DNA of 64,000 nucleotides from Lachnospira sp. (GTDB lineage Bacteria; Bacillota; Clostridia; Lachnospirales; Lachnospiraceae): positions 62,001 to 126,000 of the forward strand of contig JAGATQ010000037.1 of assembly GCA_017621205.1 (NCBI GenBank), in the 5' to 3' direction. The position numbers and the translations under genes are program-made. The notes beneath the pieces were generated by a model that saw only the letters and a program-made list of their open reading frames with translations, had not been told where the DNA came from and made no database searches. The number at the start of each line of letters is the position of its first letter. The first letter of the stretch is position 1. Below, in pieces: positions 34,452 through 44,000 of the stretch.

Positions 34452-35295
34452 AAATCAAAAAACAGATATTCTATTGGACAAGTTAAAGGAAGATTCTGCT
34501 GAATATAAAAAGCTTGAAACAACAGGGTTTAGCTTAGAAGAAAAGAAATATACGATTCGCTCCCTTATGAATGTTCGTATGCCAGGAGAACTGTCTGATG
34601 AATTAATGGCCCTGCAGGATGATTACCTGCAGGAAGAACTAACATCAAAGGGCGTTGTAGCCCTGTCAGATATTCCCACAATAAAAGAGCAGTTTGGCAG
34701 CAACGCCCCCTTTTCAGAGAAATTATCACTCTGGAAGGGGGATATCACAAGGCTTAAGGTTGGTGCCATTGTAAATGCCGCTAATTCCCAGATGCTTGGT
34801 TGTTTTGTACCATGCCACAGGTGTATTGACAATGCAATCCACAGTGCGGCAGGGATGCAGCTTCGGGCAGAATGTAACCGTATCATGAATCACAGGCGCA
34901 TCCAATATGGTAAAGATTATGAAGAACCGACAGGCACAGCTACTTTGACATTAAGCTATAATCTTCCCTGTGACTATGTGATTCATACGGTGGGACCAAT
35001 TGTATATAACGGGTTGAATGATGCACTCCGTCAGGATTTGCGAAACTGCTATGAGAATGTATTGGAATGCTGTGTAGTAAACAATATAACGTCGGTGGCG
35101 TTTTGCTGCATTTCAACGGGAGAATTTCATTTTCCCAATGAAACGGCAGCCGAAATCGCTTATGAAACGGTGACCGCTTTTCTGAACGCACATGATGGTT
35201 GTATGGAACGGGTTATATTTAATGTTTTTAAAGATAGTGATGAAGACATTTATAAAAAAGTTTTAAGTTGTTTTAGTGTTAATTCAATCAATTAA
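34444..35295 (+). CDS. zinc-dependent macrodomain ADP-ribosyl hydrolase
   Basis: A 283-residue protein with a helical N-terminal extension (about 1-90) and a macrodomain (about 91-280). WKGDIT (97-102) and VNAANSQML (110-118) line the ADP-ribose pocket. C120-F-V-P-C-H125-R-C127 supplies the Zn-macro ligands, as in the SirTM-linked macrodomains. It should remove the ADP-ribose added by the adjacent sirtuin. ATG 34444 overlaps the sirtuin stop (ATGAATGA). Confidence 0.92.
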   Translation: MNENQKTDILLDKLKEDSAEYKKLETTGFSLEEKKYTIRSLMNVRMPGELSDELMALQDDYLQEELTSKGVVALSDIPTIKEQFGSNAPFSEKLSLWKGDITRLKVGAIVNAANSQMLGCFVPCHRCIDNAIHSAAGMQLRAECNRIMNHRRIQYGKDYEEPTGTATLTLSYNLPCDYVIHTVGPIVYNGLNDALRQDLRNCYENVLECCVVNNITSVAFCCISTGEFHFPNETAAEIAYETVTAFLNAHDGCMERVIFNVFKDSDEDIYKKVLSCFSVNSIN

Positions 35296-35424
35296 TTTTT
35301 CTATTTTCTTGTTACTGCATTCCTTTTCAAATTTACTTATAGTTTTTTGCTTTTTGCTGCATGAGAAAATATGAAATTTAAATAAAAATTCCCATATATA
35401 TTTTATTATATTTGATATTAAGTG

Positions 35425-35453
35425 TTTACACAATATACTTGACATGTTAAAAT
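35425..35453 (+). promoter_or_regulatory. promoter of secreted MBL gene
   Basis: TTTACA (35425-35430) and TAAAAT (35448-35453) with a 17-bp spacer. The 130 bp upstream are very AT-rich and hold no other gene. Confidence 0.6.
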
Positions 35454-35505
35454 ATATTACGTAACAGCAAAATGCTATAAGAGAATAAGAAAGGTGGATT
35501 GACAA

Positions 35506-36501
35506 ATGAAAACAATCAATAAGTTTCTTAGTAAACTATTAGTGCTGACTTTGTTGGTTAGTGCAGTAATGTTATTTAATGTTGAAGAGGTGGCTGCAGC
35601 TGCACAGACAAGTGTAGAATTTATCAATGTTGCAACAGCGGCGAATACGGATGGTAGTCATAAGGGAGATTCCATTCTGGTAAGATATAAAAATAAGTAT
35701 TTTTTAGTTGATACGGGATATGGATATGCATATGGTCAATCCAGTGATCCTCTTACTAAGAAAATAAATCAACTTGTGGCAAATGGGAATTATTTATCAG
35801 GTATTATTATTACCCATAGTCATTACGATCATATGGGAGCACTTAGCAAGATAATTGCAAGCAATGCCGTAAAAAAGGGTTCTGTTGCTAGTAATGGAAC
35901 AACCATATATTATAACAATACATATGTCAACGGTGGAATGAAGACTGCAATAGAAGAGGCTGTGAAAAAAGGAGTTGCTACTGAGGCGGTTGATGCATTT
36001 AAAATTTATAATGCTTCTACTGGTAATAAAAATCGTTATGAAACTGTAAAGGAAAACAATGGATTATATGTATATGGTGCTTCTGCATCACTTACATCTA
36101 CTGGAGAGAATGACGTAAATCAATGTTCTATGGTTGTCCAGCTTAAATCAGAAAAGTTAAATGCCCTTCTTCTTGGTGATTTAGGTTTAAGAGGATTAGA
36201 ATATATGAAGAATCAATACGGACAAAAAATTATGGGTGTTGATTATGATGTATGTAAAGTTGGACATCATGGTTTACGTACTGTAAATACCAGTCTTTCT
36301 CCGGATCATATTACAGACAATGTCGCCAGTGAATATAATAATTATTATAGTAAATTTAAAGCGGAACATTATATATTTACAACCTATAAATCTAGGGCAG
36401 AAAGCAGTAAGTTTAAAGTGAATCATTTGTTTCTTAAGGGTGAATTGGATAAGATTGCAAAGACTTATTATTCAAGTAGTACCATACCGGTTTTTGAGTA
36501 G
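35506..36501 (+). CDS. secreted metallo-beta-lactamase-fold hydrolase
   Basis: A 331-residue exported protein with a signal peptide (about 1-33, ending VAAAAQ). The MBL metal motif is THSHYDHMG (H104, H106, D108, H109), with later ligands in LLLGDLG and VGHHGLRTVN. This is the ComEC/Rec2-like MBL subtype, often called MBL-fold hydrolase; an extracellular nuclease or phosphodiesterase role is possible but unproven. AAGAAAGGTGG precedes the ATG. It is convergent with a LytTR regulator, with a terminator between. Confidence 0.88.
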   Translation: MKTINKFLSKLLVLTLLVSAVMLFNVEEVAAAAQTSVEFINVATAANTDGSHKGDSILVRYKNKYFLVDTGYGYAYGQSSDPLTKKINQLVANGNYLSGIIITHSHYDHMGALSKIIASNAVKKGSVASNGTTIYYNNTYVNGGMKTAIEEAVKKGVATEAVDAFKIYNASTGNKNRYETVKENNGLYVYGASASLTSTGENDVNQCSMVVQLKSEKLNALLLGDLGLRGLEYMKNQYGQKIMGVDYDVCKVGHHGLRTVNTSLSPDHITDNVASEYNNYYSKFKAEHYIFTTYKSRAESSKFKVNHLFLKGELDKIAKTYYSSSTIPVFE

Positions 36502-36553
36502 AAGCTTTTTGAAATGATGAATACATAACAGTATTTGTAATAAAATATATGGA

Positions 36554-36594
36554 AAATACTACCAATATGCGAAAGCATTGTGGTAGTATTTTTA
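36554..36594. terminator. bidirectional terminator
   Basis: AAATACTACCA (36554-36564) pairs with TGGTAGTATTT (36581-36591), and an inner ATGC-GAAA-GCAT extends the stem with a GNRA loop. T residues follow on the plus strand and A/T sequence precedes. Confidence 0.88.
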
Positions 36595-36635
36595 ATTTAT
36601 AAACAAACGAATTTTTGGAATAGCCATTGCCCTTC

Positions 36636-37343
36636 CTATTCAAACATATGATTAAAATAGGTCTCTTTAAATGCGACATACCGACTTCTGGATATCGGTA
36701 TTGCCGCGTTCAGGCTTGTCATAATCTCCGTCTTTGTAAATTGCTCAATGTTATTCAGATTCACAATATAGCTGCGGTGACAGCGGAAGAAATCGTTTTC
36801 CAAGGAAAAGATTTCTTCGCACTTTGAAAAAAGCTCACGAATCGCAATCGTCCTGCCGTTCGATAGATGGACAAGAACCTGTTTATTTTGTGCTTCGAGA
36901 TAATCAACATCATCCACTACAATTTTACAAAAACCACTGCCTGTCTGGGCGGTAAAGACATTTTGAGGCAGGGTAATTGTGTTAAGAACATCATCGAGAA
37001 TGCGAAAAAGTTTGTCCTCATCAACCGGCTTTATGAGATAATGAAACGCCTTTACCTCATAGGAATCGACAGCGAATTCCTTTGAGGAAGTGAGAAAGAT
37101 AATGGGAACGGTCTGATTATCATTTCTAAGCTCCTTGGCGGTATCTATACCATTCAGCAGTGGCATAAGCACATCCAAAATAATTAAGTCCATGCATCTC
37201 TCCCGATGGGCAGCAATTAAATCATCCCCATTGGTAAAGCAGTGAAGCGTAAGCTTGATGGCATTTCTCGCCGCCCATTGTTTTAATAATGGACAGATGG
37301 CATCTATAAATTGCTTTTCATCATCACAAATCGCTATTTTCAT
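36636..37343 (-). CDS. LytTR-family response regulator (AgrA/ComE type)
   Basis: A 235-residue regulator: receiver domain (1-120, IAICDDEK, D57 in LIILDVLM, K in LIKPVD) and LytTR DNA-binding domain (about 135-232, FFRCHRSYIVNLNNIEQF). GGAGGAGAC precedes ATG 37343. It lies 11 bp after the GHKL kinase gene in the same operon. The direct repeats at 38721-38754 upstream of the operon are its likely targets. Confidence 0.92.
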   Translation of the reverse strand: MKIAICDDEKQFIDAICPLLKQWAARNAIKLTLHCFTNGDDLIAAHRERCMDLIILDVLMPLLNGIDTAKELRNDNQTVPIIFLTSSKEFAVDSYEVKAFHYLIKPVDEDKLFRILDDVLNTITLPQNVFTAQTGSGFCKIVVDDVDYLEAQNKQVLVHLSNGRTIAIRELFSKCEEIFSLENDFFRCHRSYIVNLNNIEQFTKTEIMTSLNAAIPISRSRYVAFKETYFNHMFE

Positions 37344-37354
37344 AATGTCTCCTC

Positions 37355-38635
37355 CTAGATGATAATTCGTAAAACAAACAAGTGATTAGAAACGGAAAAA
37401 TGGCATTGCCCATTTAACTGTTCCACATAATATACAATACTCTTAACACCGATACCATGTCCCTTTTTATCAGAAGTCGGAATGCCATCGACAAATTTAG
37501 GAATCTTATAAACTGGATTTTCAATGTGTAGCAAAAGGTGGTTCCCCTTTTGGGAAATGGTAAAACGAACCCATTTTTCAGCATTTATCTCTTCTGTATC
37601 CATTTGTTCTAATGCGTGCATGGAATTTTCCAAAGCGTTGGATAATATGGTGCAAATTGCAGTATCCGGACAAGGTAAGGATTTGTTCACAGCAATATCA
37701 CAATGAAACATAATTCCATTTTCTGCAAAACGTGTTTGATAAATAGAGACTACGGAATTAACCATTTCATTCTGGCAGTAGGTTGTAATCACTGTATCAT
37801 CATAGGTGTTACTGATTTCTTTGATATAGCTAATTGCTTTATCCCGGTTGTTCATTTGGAGCTGTGTCAGAATAATATCCAGATGATGGCGCATATCATG
37901 TCTCAATATTGTGAGCGTTTGTTTGTTTTGTTTTACCTGTTTTATTTCTCTTTCAATAGAGGAGAGCTGCATTTTCATCAATTCATTGTACTGCCGGATT
38001 TCCTGCTTTTTTTCGTATTCATGAAAATAGAGAATCAAAAAAGCAAAATAGGAGATACATAGAACAAAGCCCATAAATTCTACAATCAATTTATTGCTGG
38101 AATAGAGCAGATTGGATAGCTTGGTAAAGGTATAGTCAGAAATATAATATACCGTAGGCAAGAAGCCTATAATATAGAGTTCCTTTGTGTTCCTTGTAAA
38201 TATCGTTTCTGTCGTATGGCATACAAACCTGCATAACAAAAAGAAGGTAATCACTGTAATTAGGATTCGGGAGATATAGTAACACCACTGTGCGTTCGTG
38301 ATGGCAAGCATTAGCAGTCCTACCCAGTTGCTTAACTGACAACATAGATAGGCAGAAAAAACAGAGATACAGCAGGAAACGAAGGAATATTTATAATATA
38401 ATAGTAAGAACGCAATAAGAGGAAAATGTATGATAAGTGCATAACACCATCGGGTAATGTCTTCTCCGAACAGAAAAGCACTGGCAATATATAAGAAGCC
38501 TTCAAAGGCAGATACTCCCAATAATATAAGACTATTCCGGGAGTTTTGTTTTACGCCGAGAAAGAAAGCAGAAAGGAAGATACCAAATACGATTGTGGTC
38601 ACATTATGGATGAGTGATAGTATCTGTATCAACAT
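37355..38635 (-). CDS. GHKL sensor kinase (AgrC/ComD type)
   Basis: A 426-residue kinase with six or seven membrane helices (about 1-190), a coiled coil, the H-box TILRHDMRHHLDII, N-box ILSNALENSMHALEQM and G-box KGHGIGVKSIVYYVE. This layout is used for peptide sensing in agr-type systems. No AgrB or AgrD homologue was found nearby, so the signal may come from elsewhere. GGGAGGC precedes ATG 38635. Confidence 0.92.
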   Translation of the reverse strand: MLIQILSLIHNVTTIVFGIFLSAFFLGVKQNSRNSLILLGVSAFEGFLYIASAFLFGEDITRWCYALIIHFPLIAFLLLYYKYSFVSCCISVFSAYLCCQLSNWVGLLMLAITNAQWCYYISRILITVITFFLLCRFVCHTTETIFTRNTKELYIIGFLPTVYYISDYTFTKLSNLLYSSNKLIVEFMGFVLCISYFAFLILYFHEYEKKQEIRQYNELMKMQLSSIEREIKQVKQNKQTLTILRHDMRHHLDIILTQLQMNNRDKAISYIKEISNTYDDTVITTYCQNEMVNSVVSIYQTRFAENGIMFHCDIAVNKSLPCPDTAICTILSNALENSMHALEQMDTEEINAEKWVRFTISQKGNHLLLHIENPVYKIPKFVDGIPTSDKKGHGIGVKSIVYYVEQLNGQCHFSVSNHLFVLRIII

Positions 38636-38720
38636 GATGTATGCCTCCCTTATCGTTTTATAATTGGTATACGCTATACTTATGTTACCATTATATTAAT
38701 TAGATGTAAATGTATGGAAT

Positions 38721-38788
38721 TTACCATTCGCACCATATAATTACCTTTCACACCCTGATAGAGAATGAAAGGGAAAAGATGATATAAT
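38721..38788 (+). promoter_or_regulatory. LytTR-type direct repeats and -10 of the LRR operon
   Basis: TTACCATTCGCACC (38721-38734) and TTACCTTTCACACC (38741-38754) are 14-bp direct repeats 20 bp apart, matching in 12 of 14 positions. TATAAT (38783-38788) follows with no good -35, so activation from the repeats is likely. Spacing and motif (ACC...CACC) fit LytTR binding. Confidence 0.7.
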
Positions 38789-38933
38789 ATAGCAATTAAG
38801 AAGCGAAAACCCAATAGACCTGTTAAATCCGACGGCAATATAAAAAAATATGAGACTGCAGCGGGTACAAGGTATTTATCGGGCGAGTGGTCAATATGTA
38901 TTAAGATAAAGACATGATAGGAGGATATTATTT

Positions 38934-40244
38934 ATGAAAAGAGTAGTGAAGAGTGTAATGCAGAAATTAATTGTTTGTGCTGCGCTGGTGTTTGGAACAC
39001 TGGCACTGGCAGGGACAGAGGTTAAGGCTGATATGGCTCTTACCGGGAAATGTGGTGATAATGTTACCTATACCCTTGACAAGGATACAGGCGTACTTAC
39101 GATTAGTGGTGTGGGACCAATGAAGGATTATTCCGATTATAATATTACGAAACCTGCGACGGGAACATCTCCGTTTTCCTTCAAGGTGAGTTCCTCTCTT
39201 GACGCTGCGGAGTTTAGTATTTCTTCGGTTGTTATTGAGAGTGGGGTGACCCGCATCGGAGCGTATGCATTTGATACATGTTATTTAAAAAGCATAACGA
39301 TTCCAGATAGTGTAACAAGCGTTGGAGCTGGTGCATTCGAGGATTGTAAGAGACTGGAAAGTGTAACCCTTCCGGATAGTGTAACAAGCGTTGGAGAAAA
39401 TGCGTTTGCAAATACCCCTTACTATACGAATGATGCCAATTGGGATAACGGAATTTTATATAGTGGCAATATTTTAATTGCTGTCAACAGCTCTGTTCCC
39501 TCCACTGGTTGTACCATTAAAGCGGGGACAAAGATGATTGCAAATAAAGCATTTTATTGGTCAAAAATTAAAGAAATAGTCATTCCGGATAGTGTGATAA
39601 GTATCGGTGACAATGCATTTGCACAATGTTATCTTCATCTGGAGAAGGTTACACTTGGAAAGGGTGTGACGAGTATCGGAGCTGGTGCATTTAGCGGATG
39701 CACGAAGCTTAACAAGATTACTATTGACAGAAATGTGACGAGTATCGGAGAAGATGCTTTTAAATCCTGTGGCACCTTTAGTATATACAACACAATAGAG
39801 ATATCGGGTTATAAAGGTACTGTGGCAGAAAGCTATGCTGCTGCGAATAAACATAGATTTGTAGCACTTGATACTACAGAACCCGATAAGCAGGATGCAG
39901 ACAAGACGGCAACAGATAAGAAGACGACTACAACAACGGACAAGAAGACAGCAACAACGAAAAAAGAGGTTATAAAGGGCAAAGCTCCTAAGGTAAGTAT
40001 AAAGGGCAAGGTTAAGAAATTAACTATAAAGTACACTGCATCCTCTAAGGCAGTCGGTTTCCAGGTTCGTTATAAAAAGGGCAGTGGTAAATGGCTCATA
40101 AAGAATTACAATACCAAGAAATCCATCACCAAAACGATTAACAAATTGAAGAAGGGGAAATATAGCGTGCAGGTTCGCACCTATACCAGTGGTAAAAAGA
40201 GCTACAGTAAGTGGAGTAAGGTGAAGAAGGTGACCGTGAAGTAG
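38934..40244 (+). CDS. secreted BspA-type leucine-rich-repeat protein
   Basis: A 436-residue exported protein with signal peptide (cut near VKA, about residue 31). An N-terminal CGDNVTYTLDKDTGVLTISG segment is the usual lead-in to LRR_5 repeats, of which about five follow (ITIPDSVTSVGAGAFEDC, VTLPDSVTSVGENAF and others). A Thr/Lys linker (about 318-345) and a fibronectin-like Lys-rich C-terminal domain (about 350-436) complete it. It is a probable adhesin-like surface protein. The LytTR repeats upstream suggest peptide or density control. The next gene is 37 bp downstream. Confidence 0.9.
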   Translation: MKRVVKSVMQKLIVCAALVFGTLALAGTEVKADMALTGKCGDNVTYTLDKDTGVLTISGVGPMKDYSDYNITKPATGTSPFSFKVSSSLDAAEFSISSVVIESGVTRIGAYAFDTCYLKSITIPDSVTSVGAGAFEDCKRLESVTLPDSVTSVGENAFANTPYYTNDANWDNGILYSGNILIAVNSSVPSTGCTIKAGTKMIANKAFYWSKIKEIVIPDSVISIGDNAFAQCYLHLEKVTLGKGVTSIGAGAFSGCTKLNKITIDRNVTSIGEDAFKSCGTFSIYNTIEISGYKGTVAESYAAANKHRFVALDTTEPDKQDADKTATDKKTTTTTDKKTATTKKEVIKGKAPKVSIKGKVKKLTIKYTASSKAVGFQVRYKKGSGKWLIKNYNTKKSITKTINKLKKGKYSVQVRTYTSGKKSYSKWSKVKKVTVK

Positions 40245-40281
40245 GGTTAAACAGGTTCTATTTGAAAGGAGATGCATCATA

Positions 40282-42768
40282 TTGAAGAAACTAACATCGG
40301 CACTGGCATTATTTTTAAGTATAATTCTTTTGCTATCCATCACAACAGGGCATATTCCTGTTGTTGCTGGAGCAGATGCCCAAAACTCCAGCCTTAGCAA
40401 TCCTTCGATAGATAAAAACGGTGTCACAACATGGGACTGTATTTACTTTGGAAATTATCTGCCTATAGGAGGAGAAAGCAAGGAGCCAATGAAATGGCGT
40501 GTGCTATCTGTGGATGGCAGCAATGCATTCCTTATGGCAGACCGTGTTCTGGCGGAGCGTTCCTATTTAGCCATCGAGGATATCGGGGAAGAAGAACCTG
40601 TATTTACATGGGAGACATGTGCCCTTAGGAGATGGTTAAATCAGGACTTTTATCAGAGTGCCTTTAGTCAGGAGGAACAGGCAGCGGTTCTCACCAGTAC
40701 GGTAGTAAATGAAGATAATGCCGATACGGGTACAGATGGTGGCAATGACACGGAGGATAAGATATATCTGTTGTCTGTGAAGGAAGCTGGCAAGGCAGAA
40801 TATGGCTTTGACACGGATTTGGATAAGGAGAGCGAGACAAGAGAGCAAGAAAATTACTCATCGGGTTGGTGGCTGAGAACTCCCTGTGCTGGCGATTGTG
40901 CGGCATTGGTAGATGGATGGGGTGTGGTGAATAGAACGCAGGGGACTTTTATGTCCGGAAAACGTGGTGTTCGCCCTGTCCTGCATCTTAATCTGGATAA
41001 CACTTCCGTATGGAGTAAGGCAGATAGTGTCAAATCGTCTACGGAAGCGGCAACGACGACGGAGAAGGTGACAACCACAGAGAAGGCAACAACAACGAGA
41101 CAACCGAGTACGACAAGGCGTCCAAGTACAACGGGAGAGCGGATCACTGCCCAGAAGAACACAACTACGGAGGCAGCAACGACAACACAGAAGCCTGCTG
41201 TTAATAAGCGGACTGCTCCTACAACGAAGATGAAGCCGGGAGAGAAAAAGGGAATCTCAAGCTTCAAGGATTTGCAGGCGATGGAGGACATCCCAAGTGG
41301 CAGTTACTATCTGAAGAAGGATATTACTGTGCCGAAGGATGTGGAACTCTTTTGTGATTACCCCTTTACGGGAACACTGGACGGCAGGGGACATAAGCTG
41401 AAGGGCTTCACTTATAAGGGAAAAGGAAAAGGCGAGTATGAGGCGGTCAGTATCTTTGGTCAGGCGAAAAATGCAACCTTCAAGAACCTTTCCGTGACGG
41501 GCGTGAATATTAATGTAAATGCCGGGGAAGATGGAGCTTTGGTGAGTACGCTTGTGTCACAGGCTGGGGGCTGTAAATTTGACACGGTGAAGGTTTCTGG
41601 AAAGATTACAGTTAGTGGGAATAACAGCACTAAGGCGGGAGCCTTCTATGATGTGAGTGGTCTGACCGGATATGCTTACAACGGCTCATTTATAAACTGT
41701 TCCAGCAGTCTGAAAATAAAGGTCGGTGCCGGGATGGCACATACGGTACATGTGAGCGGTCTGGTGGGAAGTTATCTGAAAACAATGAAGAACTGTTCCT
41801 TCTCGGGCAGCATCACGGCAAGTGCAAAAGCCGCATACGAATTTCCGGTAACCGCCAGAGGCTTTATTGCAGCGGGACTCTGCAGAGAGTTAAACGGGAG
41901 GGTTACAGGATGTGTTAATTCGGGAAACATTACTTTGAAGCTGGATAAAGGCTCTATAGATGATACTACAAAGCCAATTGGTGTTTATGGAATCGGAAGT
42001 GGTACTGCGTACAATGTGTCCTCCTGTGGGAACAGCGGAAATATTAAAATATCTGCTCCAAAGATAAAGGCAGACATCAGGGCATTCGGGCTGTTTGAGG
42101 AAGTGCGAAAGAAAGAGAAAACCAAAACAAAGATAATGACAAAATGCTGGAATAAGGGTAATGTCAGTGCAGTTGGAAGAAATCATGTTTTAGTGGCAGG
42201 GCTTTGTGAGTGGGTTGGAATTATTGACCAGTGCTATAATAAGGGTAACGTGTCTGGAAAGGGTGCAAAATTGAATGCGGATGAGACTCGTGTAGGGGGT
42301 ATATGTACACATGTAAGCCAGATGAACAACTGCTATAACGTAGGCAAGGTTTTCCTAAACGGTCATGGATGGGTTGGCGGTCTTGCAGCCTACTTAGATA
42401 TGTGGAATGGTGATGTGACCTGTAACTATTCCATTGGAACCGTCAGCAACTCGAATGGGAATGGATATGCTGCGGCACTTTTCCCGAAATACGAGGGAGT
42501 AGAGTCGTATATGAAAAACAAATGCATGGTATATAATAATTACTACAAGGGCAGTAAACGGGGATGTGGTATTGGTGACAACCCGGACCCATCCGTCAAG
42601 CATGAAGCAAAGTCAATAAAGATTTCTTCCGTGACGAGCAGTAGCTGCCCGAAGCTTTCCTCTAAGTACTGGGTTTATTCCCCAAAGGTAAAGCGGCTGG
42701 TGCTTAAAAATAATAATGAGACAAAGGCAGTGAAGAAGACGGGTAAGAAGAAAGCGAGTAAGAAGTAG
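40282..42768 (+). CDS. secreted DUF6273 / GLUG-like surface protein, TTG start
   Basis: An 828-residue exported protein beginning at TTG 40282 after GAAAGGAGATG. A signal peptide (1-31) is followed by a DUF6273 domain (about 45-245: MKWRVLSVDGSNAFLMADRV, TWETCALRRWLN, SGWWLRTPC, KRGVRPVLHL). Then come a Thr-rich low-complexity linker (about 250-315) with TTTEKA/TTRRPSTT repeats and a C-terminal beta-helix (about 325-800) with GLUG-like turns (GCVNSGNITL, CWNKGNVSAVG, CYNKGNVSGKG, CYNVGKV). The basic tail ends KKASKK. It probably shares the LRR gene's promoter. Confidence 0.88.
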   Translation: MKKLTSALALFLSIILLLSITTGHIPVVAGADAQNSSLSNPSIDKNGVTTWDCIYFGNYLPIGGESKEPMKWRVLSVDGSNAFLMADRVLAERSYLAIEDIGEEEPVFTWETCALRRWLNQDFYQSAFSQEEQAAVLTSTVVNEDNADTGTDGGNDTEDKIYLLSVKEAGKAEYGFDTDLDKESETREQENYSSGWWLRTPCAGDCAALVDGWGVVNRTQGTFMSGKRGVRPVLHLNLDNTSVWSKADSVKSSTEAATTTEKVTTTEKATTTRQPSTTRRPSTTGERITAQKNTTTEAATTTQKPAVNKRTAPTTKMKPGEKKGISSFKDLQAMEDIPSGSYYLKKDITVPKDVELFCDYPFTGTLDGRGHKLKGFTYKGKGKGEYEAVSIFGQAKNATFKNLSVTGVNINVNAGEDGALVSTLVSQAGGCKFDTVKVSGKITVSGNNSTKAGAFYDVSGLTGYAYNGSFINCSSSLKIKVGAGMAHTVHVSGLVGSYLKTMKNCSFSGSITASAKAAYEFPVTARGFIAAGLCRELNGRVTGCVNSGNITLKLDKGSIDDTTKPIGVYGIGSGTAYNVSSCGNSGNIKISAPKIKADIRAFGLFEEVRKKEKTKTKIMTKCWNKGNVSAVGRNHVLVAGLCEWVGIIDQCYNKGNVSGKGAKLNADETRVGGICTHVSQMNNCYNVGKVFLNGHGWVGGLAAYLDMWNGDVTCNYSIGTVSNSNGNGYAAALFPKYEGVESYMKNKCMVYNNYYKGSKRGCGIGDNPDPSVKHEAKSIKISSVTSSSCPKLSSKYWVYSPKVKRLVLKNNNETKAVKKTGKKKASKK

Positions 42769-42823
42769 GGAAGCTGGCAGAAAGGGTGCTTCTAAATAAC
42801 TGGGATTAATATAGCAATGAAAG

Positions 42824-42862
42824 AGTGTAATTCTTATCAATTGTTGGGAGTTACACTTTTTT
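42824..42862 (+). terminator. terminator of the LRR/DUF6273 operon
   Basis: AGTGTAA (42824-42830) and TTACACT (42851-42857) pair, with a partly paired inner loop, followed by TTTTTT. Confidence 0.75.
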
Positions 42863-43011
42863 ATTTGAACGAATATCAGATATTGTGTTTTTGTATAATG
42901 ATGCGATTGGTCGAAAAATCAGAAAAATATATTTGGACAAATATAGCAGACTTATAGTATGATTAATAATGTAGGTGCTAGACAAGAAAAGCAAAAAGGA
43001 CGGTGATTGCT

Positions 43012-43902
43012 ATGTATAACCCACAGCTTGAAACCTTCATCCGTGTGGCGGATGCGGGAAGCTTCAACAAGGCAGCAGAACAATCCTACATCACCCCCAC
43101 AGCAGTAATCAAACAGATTAATCTGCTGGAGGATGGGCTTGATGTAAAGCTTTTTGAACGGACGCACAGAGGGTTGCATCTGACGAAGGCAGGAAAATCT
43201 CTTTATCAGGATGCCAAGTATATAATTGGATATTGTAAGGAATCGGTTACACGGGCAAAGAATGCGATGCAGGAGGATACAGCGGTTTTGCGCATTGGCA
43301 CTTCACCCATGACACCGGCTCAGATTCTTGTGGAGCTGTGGCCTAAGATTCATTCCATTTGTCCGGAAACGAAATTCCAGTTGATTCCTTTCGATAATAC
43401 GCCGGAGAATGCAAGGGAGATATTAGGAAATCTGGGACAGAATATCGATGTTGTTGCAGGGATTTTTGATGATACGATGCTCAATTTGCGAGGTTGTGCG
43501 GCAGTCGAGATTTCAAGAGAGCCTATCTGCTGTGCAGTATCTATCCATCATCGGCTTGCCGGCAAAAATACATTGCAGATTAAGGATTTGTATGGAGAAA
43601 ATCTGATGCTGATGCACCGGGGCTGGAGCCATTATGTAGATCAGTTAAGAGATGATATCTGTGAGAACCACAAGCAGATTAATATTATAGATTTTGATTT
43701 TTATAATCTTGAAATTTTTAATCGTTGTGAGAATAGTAATGATATTCTGATGGCAACCAGGACATGGGAAGGTGTACATCCGTTGCTTAAGATTATTCCT
43801 GTGGAATGGGAGCATACCATTCCTTTTGGGTTACTGCATTCGCCGAAGCCTTCCAAAATGGTGGAGCGATTTCTTTCGGCAGCCTCCTCGGTAATGGATT
43901 AG
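43012..43902 (+). CDS. LysR-family transcriptional regulator
   Basis: A 296-residue regulator with an N-terminal LysR helix-turn-helix (LETFIRVADAGSFNKAAE, ITPTAVIKQINLLEDGL, LFERTHRGLHLTKAG) and a C-terminal substrate-binding-like domain (about 90-290). ATG 43012 fits the family start after AAAAAGGACGG; GTG 43003 is too close to that site. It may regulate the aldo/keto reductase and alcohol dehydrogenase genes beyond the DUF1016 gene, which now separates them. Confidence 0.92.
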   Translation: MYNPQLETFIRVADAGSFNKAAEQSYITPTAVIKQINLLEDGLDVKLFERTHRGLHLTKAGKSLYQDAKYIIGYCKESVTRAKNAMQEDTAVLRIGTSPMTPAQILVELWPKIHSICPETKFQLIPFDNTPENAREILGNLGQNIDVVAGIFDDTMLNLRGCAAVEISREPICCAVSIHHRLAGKNTLQIKDLYGENLMLMHRGWSHYVDQLRDDICENHKQINIIDFDFYNLEIFNRCENSNDILMATRTWEGVHPLLKIIPVEWEHTIPFGLLHSPKPSKMVERFLSAASSVMD

Positions 43903-43971
43903 GGATAGATTGCATGCTATCTGATATTGTGGTAGGTTAGTATGCTTAAGTTTATGAACTTTTTAAACTAT

Positions 43972-44000
43972 AAATTGGCTTACAAGCTGTAAGCCAATTT
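43972..44000. terminator. bidirectional terminator overlapping the DUF1016 stop
   Basis: AAATTGGCTTACA (43972-43984) pairs perfectly with TGTAAGCCAATTT (43988-44000) around AGC. It serves the convergent LysR and DUF1016 genes. Confidence 0.8.

Noticed and set aside
35284..35505. 73-codon minus-strand frame before the secreted MBL gene
   Set aside because: It overlaps the promoter of the MBL gene, is extremely AT-rich, and no ribosome site precedes its start.
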